Part shown: piece after piece, positions 16,160 to 24,899 of the stretch
Layout of the letters: every line of letters starts with the position of its first letter
Position numbering within the stretch: position 1 is the first letter of the stretch
DNA from: Marinibaculum sp040216765
GTDB lineage: Bacteria; Pseudomonadota; Alphaproteobacteria; Ferrovibrionales; Ferrovibrionaceae
Length of the DNA: 64,000 bases
Direction: 5' to 3'
Assembly (NCBI GenBank): GCA_040216765.1
Contig: JAVJON010000033.1
Coordinates: 12,202-76,201, forward strand
Program-made: the position numbers and the translations under genes
The notes under the pieces: model-generated
The model's input: the letters and a program-made list of their open reading frames with translations, nothing else
Database searches by the model: none
What the model was told of the DNA's origin: nothing

Positions 16160-18109
16160 ATGCCCGACATCACGTTGCCGGACGGTTCCGTCCGACATTT
16201 CGACAATCCCGTTTCCGGCCTGGACCTGGCCGCCTCGATCGGCAAGGGGCTGGCCAAGGCCGCAATCGCCATGAAAGTGGACGGCCGGCTGATGGACCTG
16301 GCGCGCCCGCTGGAGCGCGACGCCCAGGTCGCCATCGTCACCCGGGACACGGAGGAGGCGCTGGAGCTGCTGCGCCACGATGCCGCCCATGTGATGGCGG
16401 AGGCGGTCAAGGAGCTCTGGCCCGACACCCAGGTGACCATCGGCCCGGCGATCGAGAACGGCTTCTACTACGACTTCGCCCGGGCGGAGCCCTTTTCCTC
16501 CGACGAGCTGGAGGTGATCGAGGCGCGGATGCGCGAGATCGTCGACCGCGACGAGGAGATCACCCGCGAGGTCTGGGACCGTGACGAGGCGATCGCCTAT
16601 TTCGAAGGCATCGGCGAGGCCTACAAGGCGGAGATCATCCGCGACCTGCCCGAGGGCGAGACCATCACGGTCTATCGCCAGGGCGGCTTCCTGGACCTTT
16701 GCCTGGGGCCGCACCTGCCCTCCACGGGCCGGCTGGGCAAGGCCTTCAAGCTGATGAGCGTGGCCGGCGCCTATTGGCGCGGCGACAGCCGCAACGCCAT
16801 GCTGCAGCGGATCTACGGCACCGCCTGGGCCGACGAGAAGGCGCTGAAGGCGCATCTGCACCGGCTGGAGGAGGCGGAGAAGCGCGACCATCGCAAGCTC
16901 GGCCGCGAGATGGACCTGTTCCACTTCCAGGAGGAAGGCCCGGGGTCGGTGTTCTGGCACCCCAAGGGCTGGTCGATGTTCCTGGAGCTGATCGCCTATA
17001 TGCGCGCCCGCCAGCACCAGGCCGGCTATGTCGAGGTGAACACCCCCGACATCCTGGACAAGTCGCTGTGGGTCGCCTCCGGCCATTGGGAGAAGTTCGG
17101 CGAGAACATGTTCGTCACCGAGACGCCGGACGAGCGCTGCTTCTGCATGAAGCCGATGAACTGCCCCGGCGCGGTGCAGCTGTTCCGGCAGGGCATCAAG
17201 AGCTATCGCGACCTGCCCTACAAGATGGCCGAGTTCGGCAAGGTGCACCGCTACGAGCCCTCGGGCGCGCTGCACGGGCTGATGCGGGTGCGCGCCTTCA
17301 CGCAGGACGATGCGCATATCTTCTGCACCGAGGAGCAGATCACCGCGGAATGCGTGACGGTGACGAAGCTGATCCTGGACATCTACCGGGAGTTCGGCTT
17401 CACCGACGTGCGGCTGAAATTCTCCGACCGGCCGGAGAAGCGGGTCGGCTCCGACGCGGTCTGGGACAAGTCGGAGGCGGCGCTGCGGACGGCGATCGAG
17501 GCGTCGGGCATGCAGTACAGCCACAATCCCGGCGAGGGCGCGTTCTACGGCCCGAAGATCGAGTTCGTGCTGCGCGACGCGATCGGCCGCGACTGGCAGT
17601 GCGGCACCCTGCAGGTCGACCTGAACCTGCCGGAGCGGCTGGGCGCGACCTATGTCGGCGAGGATGGCGACAAGCACCATCCGGTGATGCTGCACCGGGC
17701 GCTGTTCGGCTCGCTGGAGCGGTTCGCCGGCATCCTGATCGAGCATTATGCCGGCCGCCTGCCGCTCTGGCTGGCGCCGCAGCAGGCGGTGGTGACGACG
17801 ATCACCTCCGATGCCGATGGCTATGCGACCGAGGTCGCCGCCGCGCTGGACGCGGCCGGCTTCCGGGTCACCGCCGACCTGCGCAACGAGAAGATCTCCT
17901 ACAAGGTGCGGGAGCATAGTCGCGCCAAGGTCCCGGTGATCCTGGCGGTGGGCAAGCGCGAGGCCGAGGAGCGCAGTGTCGCGATCCGCCGCCTGGGCTC
18001 CAAGGCGCAGGAAAGCCTGGGCCTGGAGGCCGCCATCGCCGCGCTGCGCGAGGAGGTCGCCACCATGGCGCCGCCGCCCGGCTTCGGCGTCGAGGAAGAG
18101 GCCGCCTGA
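16160..18109 (+). CDS. thrS: Threonine--tRNA ligase
   Basis: 649 aa with all domains. The N-terminal TGS domain (ITLPDGSVRHFDNPVSG) is followed by the SAD editing domain with HDAAHVMAEAVKELWPD, the class II catalytic core (NTPDILDKSLW, MKPMNCPGAVQLF, VRAFTQDDAHIFC) and the C-terminal anticodon-binding domain (VPVILAVGKREAEERSV). The zinc-binding Cys in MNCPG and later histidines are present. The start at 16160 is preceded by CAGGAGAG. It ends convergently with the acyl-CoA dehydrogenase gene, 28 bp away. Confidence 0.97.
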   Translation: MPDITLPDGSVRHFDNPVSGLDLAASIGKGLAKAAIAMKVDGRLMDLARPLERDAQVAIVTRDTEEALELLRHDAAHVMAEAVKELWPDTQVTIGPAIENGFYYDFARAEPFSSDELEVIEARMREIVDRDEEITREVWDRDEAIAYFEGIGEAYKAEIIRDLPEGETITVYRQGGFLDLCLGPHLPSTGRLGKAFKLMSVAGAYWRGDSRNAMLQRIYGTAWADEKALKAHLHRLEEAEKRDHRKLGREMDLFHFQEEGPGSVFWHPKGWSMFLELIAYMRARQHQAGYVEVNTPDILDKSLWVASGHWEKFGENMFVTETPDERCFCMKPMNCPGAVQLFRQGIKSYRDLPYKMAEFGKVHRYEPSGALHGLMRVRAFTQDDAHIFCTEEQITAECVTVTKLILDIYREFGFTDVRLKFSDRPEKRVGSDAVWDKSEAALRTAIEASGMQYSHNPGEGAFYGPKIEFVLRDAIGRDWQCGTLQVDLNLPERLGATYVGEDGDKHHPVMLHRALFGSLERFAGILIEHYAGRLPLWLAPQQAVVTTITSDADGYATEVAAALDAAGFRVTADLRNEKISYKVREHSRAKVPVILAVGKREAEERSVAIRRLGSKAQESLGLEAAIAALREEVATMAPPPGFGVEEEAA

Positions 18110-18117
18110 CGGGCATC

Positions 18118-18158
18118 GCGCGCGACCTCCCGGCCTGTCAGGCGAGGAGGTCGCGCGC
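18118..18158. terminator. Convergent terminator-like hairpin between thrS and acyl-CoA dehydrogenase
   Basis: GCGCGCGACCTCC (18118-18130) pairs perfectly over 13 bp with GGAGGTCGCGCGC (18146-18158). The 15-base loop contains the stop codon of the opposing acyl-CoA dehydrogenase gene. It could serve both directions, although neither side has a clear T-run. Confidence 0.5.
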
Positions 18159-19280
18159 CACCAGGCCCTTCAGCATCTCCGACGTGCCGTCCAGGATCCG
18201 CGCCACCCGGATCTCGCGCCAGACCCGCTCCACCGGCAGGCCCTGCACATAGCCGGCACCGCCGAACATCTGCATCGCGCCGTCGGCGATCCGGCAGGCG
18301 GTTTCCGTGCAGTGCAGCTTTGCCCGCGCGGCCGCCAGCCGGCGCTGCTCCGGCCGGCGGTCATAGGCCAGGGCAGCGTCCAGGAAGACCAGCCGCGCGG
18401 CGTGAAGGTCGGTCGCCAGGCCGGCCAGCATCCATTGCAGGCCCTGGTTGTCGGCCAGCGGCCGGCCGAACTGCCGGCGCTCCTTGAGATGGCTCGCTGC
18501 CAGCTCCAGCAGCCGCTCCGCCGCGCCGACCGCATAGGCGGCCCAGTGCGTGCGGCCGGCATCCAGGCAGCGCATCGCGATGGCGAACCCCTCGCCCTCG
18601 GCGCCCAGGCGTTGCGTTGCCGGCACCCGGCAGCCCCTGAAATGCACGCTGGCATGGCGCGAACCGCGGCCGCCGCACATCGGCGTCTCGGGGCCGATCT
18701 CCAGGCCCGGGGTCCCGGCCTCCACCGCGAAGGCGGTCAGCCCGCGCCCCCGCGCCGCCGGATCGGTGCTGGCGAAGACGGTGAACAGGCCGGCATCGGG
18801 CGCGTTGGTGATGTAGCGCTTGGTGCCGTCCAGCAGGTAGCCGTCGCCGTCGCGCCGGGCCGTGGTCGCCACCGCGGCCGCGTCGGAGCCGGCCCCCTCC
18901 TCCGTCAGCGCGAAGGCGGCGATGCAGCGGCCGGAGGCGAGGCCCGGCAGCCAGCGGGCCTGCTGTTCCGCGGTGCCGGCGAACTCGATCGCCTTGGAGC
19001 CGATATGCCCGTTCACCCCGGAGAGGTAGTAGTAGGCGATATGGGCGCGGCCGAGCTGCTCGGTCGCCAGCGCCGCATGCAGCATGGCCAGCCCGGCGCC
19101 GCCATGCTCGCGCGGCGCGTTCAGGCCGAACAGGCCGAATTCCGCCATGGCCGCGACGGCCTCCGGCGGGATCCGGCCGCTTTCCTCGATCGCCGCGTCA
19201 TGCGGCTGCAGGCGCTCCTCCACGAAGCGGCGGACCGTCCGGCGCCAGTCCGCGGCCTCCGGTGTCAGCAGGCTGTCCAT
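18138..19280 (-). CDS. Acyl-CoA dehydrogenase family protein
   Basis: 380 aa flavoenzyme with the three ACAD domains. An N-terminal helical part precedes the FAD/substrate motif AAFALTEEGAGSDAA, a middle beta domain (DGTKRYITNAPDA) and a C-terminal helical domain with RRQFGRPLADNQ and MFGGAGYVQGLPVERVWRE. At the usual catalytic YEGT position it reads ILDGTSEM, with Asp in place of Glu. This suggests either a catalytic base elsewhere or an atypical substrate. The start at 19280 (MDSLLTPEA) has GAGGG four bases upstream; a Met nine residues earlier is less likely. It is divergent from a TetR gene. Confidence 0.9.
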   Translation of the reverse strand: MDSLLTPEAADWRRTVRRFVEERLQPHDAAIEESGRIPPEAVAAMAEFGLFGLNAPREHGGAGLAMLHAALATEQLGRAHIAYYYLSGVNGHIGSKAIEFAGTAEQQARWLPGLASGRCIAAFALTEEGAGSDAAAVATTARRDGDGYLLDGTKRYITNAPDAGLFTVFASTDPAARGRGLTAFAVEAGTPGLEIGPETPMCGGRGSRHASVHFRGCRVPATQRLGAEGEGFAIAMRCLDAGRTHWAAYAVGAAERLLELAASHLKERRQFGRPLADNQGLQWMLAGLATDLHAARLVFLDAALAYDRRPEQRRLAAARAKLHCTETACRIADGAMQMFGGAGYVQGLPVERVWREIRVARILDGTSEMLKGLVARDLLA

Positions 19281-19293
19281 CGCGCCCTCGCAA

Positions 19294-19370
19294 AAGTCGA
19301 TTTTCATTCGAATTCAGCTTGATCGCCGGAGGCCGGGCCGTCAATATGAAACTCGACCGCCATTCGACTT
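19294..19370. promoter_or_regulatory. Divergent promoter region with inverted AAGTCGA boxes (candidate TetR operator)
   Basis: The 100-bp gap between the acyl-CoA dehydrogenase and TetR genes holds AAGTCGA (19294-19300) and its inverse TCGACTT (19364-19370). It also holds the palindrome ATTCGAAT (19306-19313). It is noticeably AT-richer than its surroundings. I infer the binding site of the adjacent TetR-type repressor. Confidence 0.4.
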
Positions 19371-19380
19371 CGGGAGTGCG

Positions 19381-20016
19381 ATGACATCCCCAGCCAGGGC
19401 CCGGCGGCACCGCCTGCTGCCGGTGACGCAGAGCCGCAGCCGGGAGCGCCGCCGGGCGATCCTGCTGGCCGCCACCCGGGTCTTCGGCGAGCAGGGGGTG
19501 ACCCGCGCGCGGATGGCCGATATCGCCCGCCTGGCCAGCGTGCCGACCTCAAGCATCTACGACTATTTCGGCAGCAAGGAAGCCCTGCTCTACGAGGTGC
19601 CGCGGGCCAATTTCGAAGAGCTCTATGCCGAGGCGGATGCGCGCCTGGCCGGCCTGGACAGCTGCGAGGCACAGCTGCGCCTGCTCTATGCCCTGACCCT
19701 GGGCTATGTCAGCCGCAACCCGGCCTGGGGCCGCGTCTTCTTCCTGGAGATCTGGCCGAGCCCGCTGGTCGCCGAGACCGCGGTGCGCGAAGCGATCGAC
19801 GCCTATGCCCTGCGCTTCGTGACCCTGTTCAAGGAGGGGATGCGCCGCGGCGAGTTCGACGCCGATGCCGATCCCTACCTGCTGGCCGACATCTTCCTGG
19901 GCGCGATGTGCCAGGTGGTGGCGACCTGGCTGCTCTATGGCAGGCCGCGCGACCTGGCAGGTGCCGGCGGGCCGATGCTGGACCGGTTGCTGCGAACGGC
20001 ACAGGCGCGGCAGTGA
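19381..20016 (+). CDS. TetR/AcrR family transcriptional regulator
   Basis: 211 aa. The N-terminal helix-turn-helix domain (RRRAILLAATRVFGEQG, MADIARLASVPTSSIYDYFGSKEALLYEV) is canonical, and a helical ligand-binding domain of normal size follows. ATG at 19381 is used because the region upstream is the shared promoter. Divergence from the acyl-CoA dehydrogenase gene suggests it represses that gene and itself, with release by an acyl-CoA or related ligand, as in FadR/PsrA-like TetR proteins. The downstream RidA operon starts 94 bp after its stop and may also be a target. Confidence 0.9.
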   Translation: MTSPARARRHRLLPVTQSRSRERRRAILLAATRVFGEQGVTRARMADIARLASVPTSSIYDYFGSKEALLYEVPRANFEELYAEADARLAGLDSCEAQLRLLYALTLGYVSRNPAWGRVFFLEIWPSPLVAETAVREAIDAYALRFVTLFKEGMRRGEFDADADPYLLADIFLGAMCQVVATWLLYGRPRDLAGAGGPMLDRLLRTAQARQ

Positions 20017-20110
20017 GACCGCCCGTGCCCGAGGTCGGTTCTCGAGGGCGAGATTGCATTGCCGGCCGCGCTGCCGGAGACTGCCGCGGCACCTTCTGCA
20101 GGAGGATCCA

Positions 20111-20500
20111 ATGAGCCGTCGCGGCATCGATGTCGACAAGCCCTGGCACAGGAGCATTCCCTTCGCCCAGGCCGTCGAGGTGACCGGCCGGACCCTGTTC
20201 ACCGCCGGCATCACCGCGCGCGACCCGGACGGAAAGCTGGTCGGGGCGGGCGACATGCGCCGCCAGATGGAAGTCTGCTTCGCCAATCTTGGCGACGTTC
20301 TGGCCGCCGCCGGGTGCGGCTTCGAGGATCTGGTGAAGATCGTCATGTACACCACCGACATCGACGGCTTCGGCAAGCATGCCGATGTCTGGCAGAAACA
20401 TTTCGTCGCCCGGCCGGCAAGCACCCTGGTGGAGGTGCGCCGCCTGGCGGTGCCGGAGATGCTGGTGGAGATCGAGGCCGTGGCCCATCTGGGCGATTGA
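20111..20500 (+). CDS. RidA family protein, first gene of an uncharacterised operon
   Basis: 129 aa. RidA fold signatures are TLFTAGITARDPDG, QMEVCFANLGDVLAAAGC, LVKIVMYTTDID and the C-terminal PEMLVEIEAVAHLG. The residue at the canonical catalytic Arg position is replaced: the segment reads PASTLVEV. It may therefore lack imine-deaminase activity and act in another role, as many operon-embedded RidA paralogues do. ATG at 20111 follows a perfect GGAGG. It is followed 26 bp later by the Fe-S protein gene. Confidence 0.85.
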   Translation: MSRRGIDVDKPWHRSIPFAQAVEVTGRTLFTAGITARDPDGKLVGAGDMRRQMEVCFANLGDVLAAAGCGFEDLVKIVMYTTDIDGFGKHADVWQKHFVARPASTLVEVRRLAVPEMLVEIEAVAHLGD

Positions 20501-20526
20501 ACGACGCAACCGACAGGACGGGAACC

Positions 20527-21831
20527 ATGCCGCCAGCCAGCCTGCAGGAGCATCTTCGCACGGAGGCCGAGCGCCTGAGCGCGGCCTGCACATCCTGCGG
20601 TGCCTGCGTCGAGATCTGTCCGGTCGCCCCCCATGCCGGGATCGCCGGCATCCCGCCGGACCAGGTGGTCGGCGGCGTGCTGGAGGTGCTGCGCAACGGC
20701 GGCGAGCTGGCCGGGCCGGCAGCCGACTGGGCCCATCAATGCGATGGCTGCGGCCGCTGCATCCCGGCATGCCCCGAAGGAGTGAACCCGCGCACCCTGA
20801 TCATGCTGGCGAACAGCGCTTCCGCGGCGAGCCATACGGAGACCCCGCAGCTGTTCCGCAAGATGGCGCGCGCGATCCGTCTGATGGCGGCCATGCAACT
20901 TGCGCCTGCCGACCTGACCCGGCTGCTGCAACCGCCGGCGATCCGCGACGTGCCGGTGGTGTTCTATGTCGGCTGCAACGCCGTGCGGACGCCGCACCTG
21001 CTGTTCAACGCTATGTATGTGCTGGATGCGATCGAGATCGACTACGAGGTGCTGGGAGGGCCCGCCGCCTGTTGCGGCATCATCCACACCAAGTGGGAAG
21101 GCGAGGCCGCGGCCGGCGGCAGGGTCACCGACGGCACGTTGCGGCGTTTCGGCGACTACCGGCCGGAGCGCGTGCTGAGCTGGTGCCCGTCCTGCCAGCT
21201 GCATCTGGGCGAAACCCTGGGCGGCTATCGCGATGCCGGCTTCGGCTTCGACCATGTCACCGGCTTCATGGTGGAGAACGAGGAGCGGCTGGCCGGGCTC
21301 TACACCGCCGAGGTGCCGCTGCGGGTGCTGCTGCATGCCCATGAGGGCATGGCCGACCTGGGCGGCAATGTCCTGCGCCTGCTGCAGCAGGTCCCCGGGC
21401 TCGAGGTCGTCGGCACCGCCTGGGAGTCCGGCTATACCTGCGGCGGTTCCGGAGCCGACCGTTCGCCGGGGCTGAAGGCCGAGCGTCGGGCGCAGACCAT
21501 GGCCAGGCTGGCCGAACCGGGAATCGATGCGCTGGTCTCGCTCTACCACGGCTGTCATGGCCAGCTCGCTGCCACCGCCGAAAACGGCGGCAAGCCGGTC
21601 ATCAACTTCACCGACATCCTGGTCCGTGCCCTGGGCGGCGAACCGCGGCGGGACGCCCTGGAGGGCTGGCGCATGGCCGGCGAATGGCGTGCGCTGGCGG
21701 ACCGGTCCCTGCCGATGCTGGAGCGGAACGGCATGACGCCCGACCCGGACTGGCTCGAGGCCGTTCTACCGGACGTCTTTGCCGGCAAGGAGTTTGCCGG
21801 CGGGCTGGAATCCTTCGCCAGGCAGGCCTGA
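20527..21831 (+). CDS. Fe-S oxidoreductase, HdrD/GlpC-like (two 4Fe-4S plus CCG domain)
   Basis: 434 aa. Two ferredoxin-type clusters are bound by Cys21/24/27/31 (CTSCGACVEICP) and Cys72/75/78/82 (CDGCGRCIPACP). The C-terminal half carries cysteine-rich CCG-like elements: GPAACCGIIHTK, LSWCPSCQLHL, YTCGGSG and LYHGCHGQ. This layout matches the electron-transfer subunits of heterodisulfide reductase, glycerol-3-phosphate and lactate oxidases. No flavin partner is encoded next to it, so its electron donor or acceptor is unknown. It sits in an operon with RidA, a methyltransferase and a small protein. Confidence 0.85.
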   Translation: MPPASLQEHLRTEAERLSAACTSCGACVEICPVAPHAGIAGIPPDQVVGGVLEVLRNGGELAGPAADWAHQCDGCGRCIPACPEGVNPRTLIMLANSASAASHTETPQLFRKMARAIRLMAAMQLAPADLTRLLQPPAIRDVPVVFYVGCNAVRTPHLLFNAMYVLDAIEIDYEVLGGPAACCGIIHTKWEGEAAAGGRVTDGTLRRFGDYRPERVLSWCPSCQLHLGETLGGYRDAGFGFDHVTGFMVENEERLAGLYTAEVPLRVLLHAHEGMADLGGNVLRLLQQVPGLEVVGTAWESGYTCGGSGADRSPGLKAERRAQTMARLAEPGIDALVSLYHGCHGQLAATAENGGKPVINFTDILVRALGGEPRRDALEGWRMAGEWRALADRSLPMLERNGMTPDPDWLEAVLPDVFAGKEFAGGLESFARQA

Positions 21832-21933
21832 GCCCCGGCCGATGGCCGCAGCGGTCGCACCGGCGGCCCGCGTTGACGGCAGCACGACCAGAGCGGATCC
21901 TTGGCGGATCGGCACCCGGGGGAGGATTTTGCC

Positions 21934-23088
21934 ATGGAACCGCAGCTGCAACATGCCGCCCTGCCATCCGCCGATCATGACGAGGCGGCGCGGCAGGCCT
22001 TCGTCCAGAGCCTGAAGCTGCACCTGGCCACCAAGGTGGTGCCGGGCAACCGCGAGATCTACGAGCGCCGGTTGAAGCCGGATTTCGAGCGTGCCCATGG
22101 CCGGCCGCCGGCCGACCGGCGGGAAGTCGCGGCGCTGATGCGGGACGAGCCCTACTACCAGCTGTGGGGCTCGATGCAGCGCTGCAGCCAGGAGATGATG
22201 CACGCGGCGGCCCTGGACTCCGTGACCCGGCAGCGCGAGGCGCTGCTGGCCAGGATGGCGCCGCCGGCCGACCCCGTCGGCTCCCTCACCCTGGACCCGG
22301 CGGTGGCCGCGCCGGCCTATGTCACCGCCGTCGACATCCACTGCATGCCCGGCGGCTATATGGGCGATCTGGCGGGACCGCTCTACGACCGGATCGTCCA
22401 TATCTATGCGATGGCCGGCTGGGGCCCCGACAACGGCGCGATGGGGCGGACGATCGCCGACTATATCCGCCAGGCGCATCCGGGGCTCGAGCCCAGGCGG
22501 ATCCTGGACATGGGCTGCGGCATCGGCAATTCGACCCTGCCCTATGCCGACACTTTCCCCGGCGCCGAGATCCAGGCCATCGACGTCTCCGCGCCGCAGC
22601 TGCGCTATGCCCATGCCCGCGCGGAAGCGCTGGGCAAGGCGGTGCAGTTCCGGCAGGCCGATGCCACCGCCACCCCGTACGAGGATGGCAGCTTCGACCT
22701 GATCGTGTCGCATATCCTGCTGCACGAGACCTCGGGCCGGGCGATCCGCGAGGTGATGGCGGAATGCCATCGCCTGCTGCGGCCCGGCGGGCTGGCGCTG
22801 CATGTCGACCTGGCGCTGTATGACGGCATGGACCCGTTCGACGCCTTCATGCTCGACTGGGACACCCACCATAACAACGAGCCGTTCTGGGGCACCTTCC
22901 GCGACATGGATGCCGGCGCCCTGCTGACAGGCGCCGGTTTTCCCGCCGACGGCCTGGTCTCCGCCCTGGTGTCGCGCAGCGGCAATGCCGCCCATGTCTT
23001 CTCCGACAAGCGCGATTCCGGCGGGCGCCGCTACTGGCAGATCGTCGGGGCCCGCAAGGCGGAAGCGGCGCAGGCCTCCGCCGCATGA
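21934..23088 (+). CDS. Class I SAM-dependent methyltransferase with N-terminal extension
   Basis: 384 aa. The SAM-binding motif ILDMGCGIGNST has its first glycine at about residue 194, followed by the acidic loop IQAIDVS and the motif IV region DLIVSHILLHE. About 180 residues precede the Rossmann domain and contain an aromatic-rich helical part (YYQLWGSMQRCSQEM) that I do not recognise. ATG at 21934 follows GGGGGAGGA; an upstream TTG is less likely. The substrate is unknown. It overlaps the next small gene by an ATGA, so the two are translated together. Confidence 0.85.
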   Translation: MEPQLQHAALPSADHDEAARQAFVQSLKLHLATKVVPGNREIYERRLKPDFERAHGRPPADRREVAALMRDEPYYQLWGSMQRCSQEMMHAAALDSVTRQREALLARMAPPADPVGSLTLDPAVAAPAYVTAVDIHCMPGGYMGDLAGPLYDRIVHIYAMAGWGPDNGAMGRTIADYIRQAHPGLEPRRILDMGCGIGNSTLPYADTFPGAEIQAIDVSAPQLRYAHARAEALGKAVQFRQADATATPYEDGSFDLIVSHILLHETSGRAIREVMAECHRLLRPGGLALHVDLALYDGMDPFDAFMLDWDTHHNNEPFWGTFRDMDAGALLTGAGFPADGLVSALVSRSGNAAHVFSDKRDSGGRRYWQIVGARKAEAAQASAA

Positions 23089-23450
23089 CCGGCACGACGC
23101 CGGGCCCCGGTGCCAAGGCGCGCGGCCGGCGGCCGGCCTTCGCGCCCGACCCCAATACCGACAGGCTGGTCTCCATGCTGCTTGCGCTGGCCGGCGAGGT
23201 CTGGGTGCTGCGCGAGCGGCTCGACACGGTGGAGCGGCTGCTGGCCCGCAGCGGCGGCATCGCGCCGGGCCAGGTCGACGCCTACACCCCCGATCCCGCC
23301 GCGGCGGAAGCCCGTGAGGCCGCGAGGGCCGCCTATCTGGACCGGGTGATGTGGATCGTCACCGCCGCGCAGACCGAGGCCGCGGCGGGCGAGACGCCGG
23401 ACAGCTACCAGGCGGTGGTGGACGCCCTCGCCGGCCGCACCGCGGACTGA
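23085..23450 (+). CDS. Hypothetical 121-aa protein coupled to the methyltransferase
   Basis: I recognise no family. The N-terminus is basic and Pro/Ala-rich (ARGRRPAFAPDPNTD). It is followed by an amphipathic helix pair (LVSMLLALAGEVWVLRERLD and VERLLAR) and a second helical part (YLDRVMWIVTAAQTEA). There is no signal peptide. The size and heptad-like leucines suggest a small dimeric accessory protein. The ATG overlaps the methyltransferase stop, which argues for a functional partnership or complex. Confidence 0.7.
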   Translation: MTGTTPGPGAKARGRRPAFAPDPNTDRLVSMLLALAGEVWVLRERLDTVERLLARSGGIAPGQVDAYTPDPAAAEAREAARAAYLDRVMWIVTAAQTEAAAGETPDSYQAVVDALAGRTAD

Positions 23451-23692
23451 CGCGTCCGCCGCCTGCCGGCCCTGGCGCCGCGCCGGTGCAGCGCCGTCGC
23501 CCTGCACCGCCCGATGTCGCCGCCCGGCAGATCCGTCGCGGCATCGTGACGTTCGTACCGCTGCAGCCGGGCGGGCTGGCGCGCGTCCGGCTATCCCGCG
23601 GCACGCGCTCCGGTTGCCCGGGAACGCCTTCTGGACAGGCATTCCGGTAACTTCGACTTCCCCCCGGGCTGCGAACGTGTAGACTGCGCCGA

Positions 23693-23712
23693 CGTGCCCT
23701 CCGCAAGGCACG
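23693..23712 (+). promoter_or_regulatory. Inverted repeat upstream of the TRAP operon
   Basis: CGTGCC (23693-23698) and GGCACG (23707-23712) form a six-base-pair hairpin with an eight-base loop. An A-rich stretch and the GGAGG ribosome site of the TRAP substrate-binding protein follow. It could be an operator or a 5' leader hairpin. Nothing else is evident in the 292-bp gap 23451-23742. Confidence 0.35.
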
Positions 23713-23742
23713 ACAAGAAAAAATATTCAGGGAGGTTTTAAG

Positions 23743-24783
23743 ATGCGGAGACTGCTGATCGCTTCAGCCGCGTTTCTTGCTGTCACCGGGGTGGCGCTCG
23801 CCCCGGCCACTGCCGACCCGGTACGCCTGAAGATGGCATCGACCTATCCGTCGAGCCTCACCCAGCTGGGCACCCTCGGCAAGACGCTGGAATCGAATGT
23901 CAACACCGCCTCGGGCGGCGATATCGAGATCAAGTTCTTCGAGCCCGGCGCACTGGTGCCGGCCCTGGAGATCTTCGACGCGATCAAGTCGGGCTCCGTC
24001 GACGCCGGCTGGTCGACGCCGGGCTACTGGCAGGGCAAGGAGCCCGCCCTGGCGCTGTTCGCCGCAGTGCCGTTCGGCCCTTCCGCCGGCGAGTATGGCG
24101 GCTGGCTGTTCAATGCCGGCGGCGAAGACCTGATGAACGAGATCTACCACAAGCACAACATCCACTCCCTGATCTGCGGCGTCATCGCGCCGGAAGCGTC
24201 CGGCTGGTTCCGTGAGCCGATCACCTCGCTCGACCAGCTGAAGGGCAAGAAGATGCGCTTCTTCGGCCTGGGCGCACGGGTGATGCAGAAGCTGGGCGTG
24301 GACACCCAGCTGCTGGCCGCAGCCGACATCTATCCCGCGCTGGAGCGGGGCACGATCGACGCGACCGAGTTCTCGCAGCCGGCCATCGACCTGAACCTCG
24401 GCTTCTACCAGGTCGCCAAGAACTACTACTTCCCGGGCTGGCATCAGCAGTCGACGACGTTCGAGCTGATGCTCAACAAGGAGAAGTGGGACGCGATGAC
24501 CGATCAGCAGAAAGCCCTGCTGAAGTTGGCCTGCCGCGCCAACTATGCCATCGGCATGGCCGAGGGCGAGGCGATCCAGGGCAAGGCCCTGTCGGAACTG
24601 GAGGCCAAGGGGGTGACCCTGCACACCTGGCCGCCGGAGATCCTGGCCCAGTTCCAGGAGACCTGGAACGAGGTCGCCGCCGAGCTCGCGGCCGAGGACC
24701 CCTCGTTCAAGCAGGCCTGGGATTCCCTGTCGGCCTATCGCAAGGAGTACAAGCGCTGGGGCGAGCTGGGCTATCTGAAATAG
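23743..24783 (+). CDS. TRAP transporter solute-binding protein (DctP type)
   Basis: 346 aa periplasmic protein. A signal peptide ends near residue 24 (LAPATADP). The mature protein has the DctP layout: VRLKMASTYPSS, KFFEPGALVPALEIFDAIKSG, the helix region LDQLKGKKMRFFGLGARVM with the conserved Arg expected to salt-bridge a substrate carboxylate, and AADIYPALERGTIDATEF. Close relatives in my memory bind 2-oxo acids or other monocarboxylates (TakP-like), but the ligand here is not proven. GGAGG precedes the ATG. It is the first gene of the TRAP operon. Confidence 0.92.
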   Translation: MRRLLIASAAFLAVTGVALAPATADPVRLKMASTYPSSLTQLGTLGKTLESNVNTASGGDIEIKFFEPGALVPALEIFDAIKSGSVDAGWSTPGYWQGKEPALALFAAVPFGPSAGEYGGWLFNAGGEDLMNEIYHKHNIHSLICGVIAPEASGWFREPITSLDQLKGKKMRFFGLGARVMQKLGVDTQLLAAADIYPALERGTIDATEFSQPAIDLNLGFYQVAKNYYFPGWHQQSTTFELMLNKEKWDAMTDQQKALLKLACRANYAIGMAEGEAIQGKALSELEAKGVTLHTWPPEILAQFQETWNEVAAELAAEDPSFKQAWDSLSAYRKEYKRWGELGYLK

Positions 24784-24802
24784 CCCCCTGCGCCTGACGG
24801 AA

Positions 24803-24837
24803 GGGTCGCCCCGGCGCGAGGACCGCCGGGGCGACCC
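24803..24837 (+). ncRNA. Intercistronic stem-loop between TRAP binding protein and permease genes
   Basis: GGGTCGCCCCGGCG (24803-24816) pairs without mismatch over 14 bp with CGCCGGGGCGACCC (24824-24837), with a seven-base loop. It lies 20 bp after the binding-protein stop. Such hairpins after a solute-binding gene usually stabilise its mRNA or partly terminate transcription, giving excess binding protein over permease. No T-tract follows, which favours mRNA protection. Confidence 0.6.
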
Positions 24838-24899
24838 CCGCCCCCGAACCCGACACCCGCCGCCCTGTCGCTTGCCGGCCGCGGGAAGGTGATGGTTTC

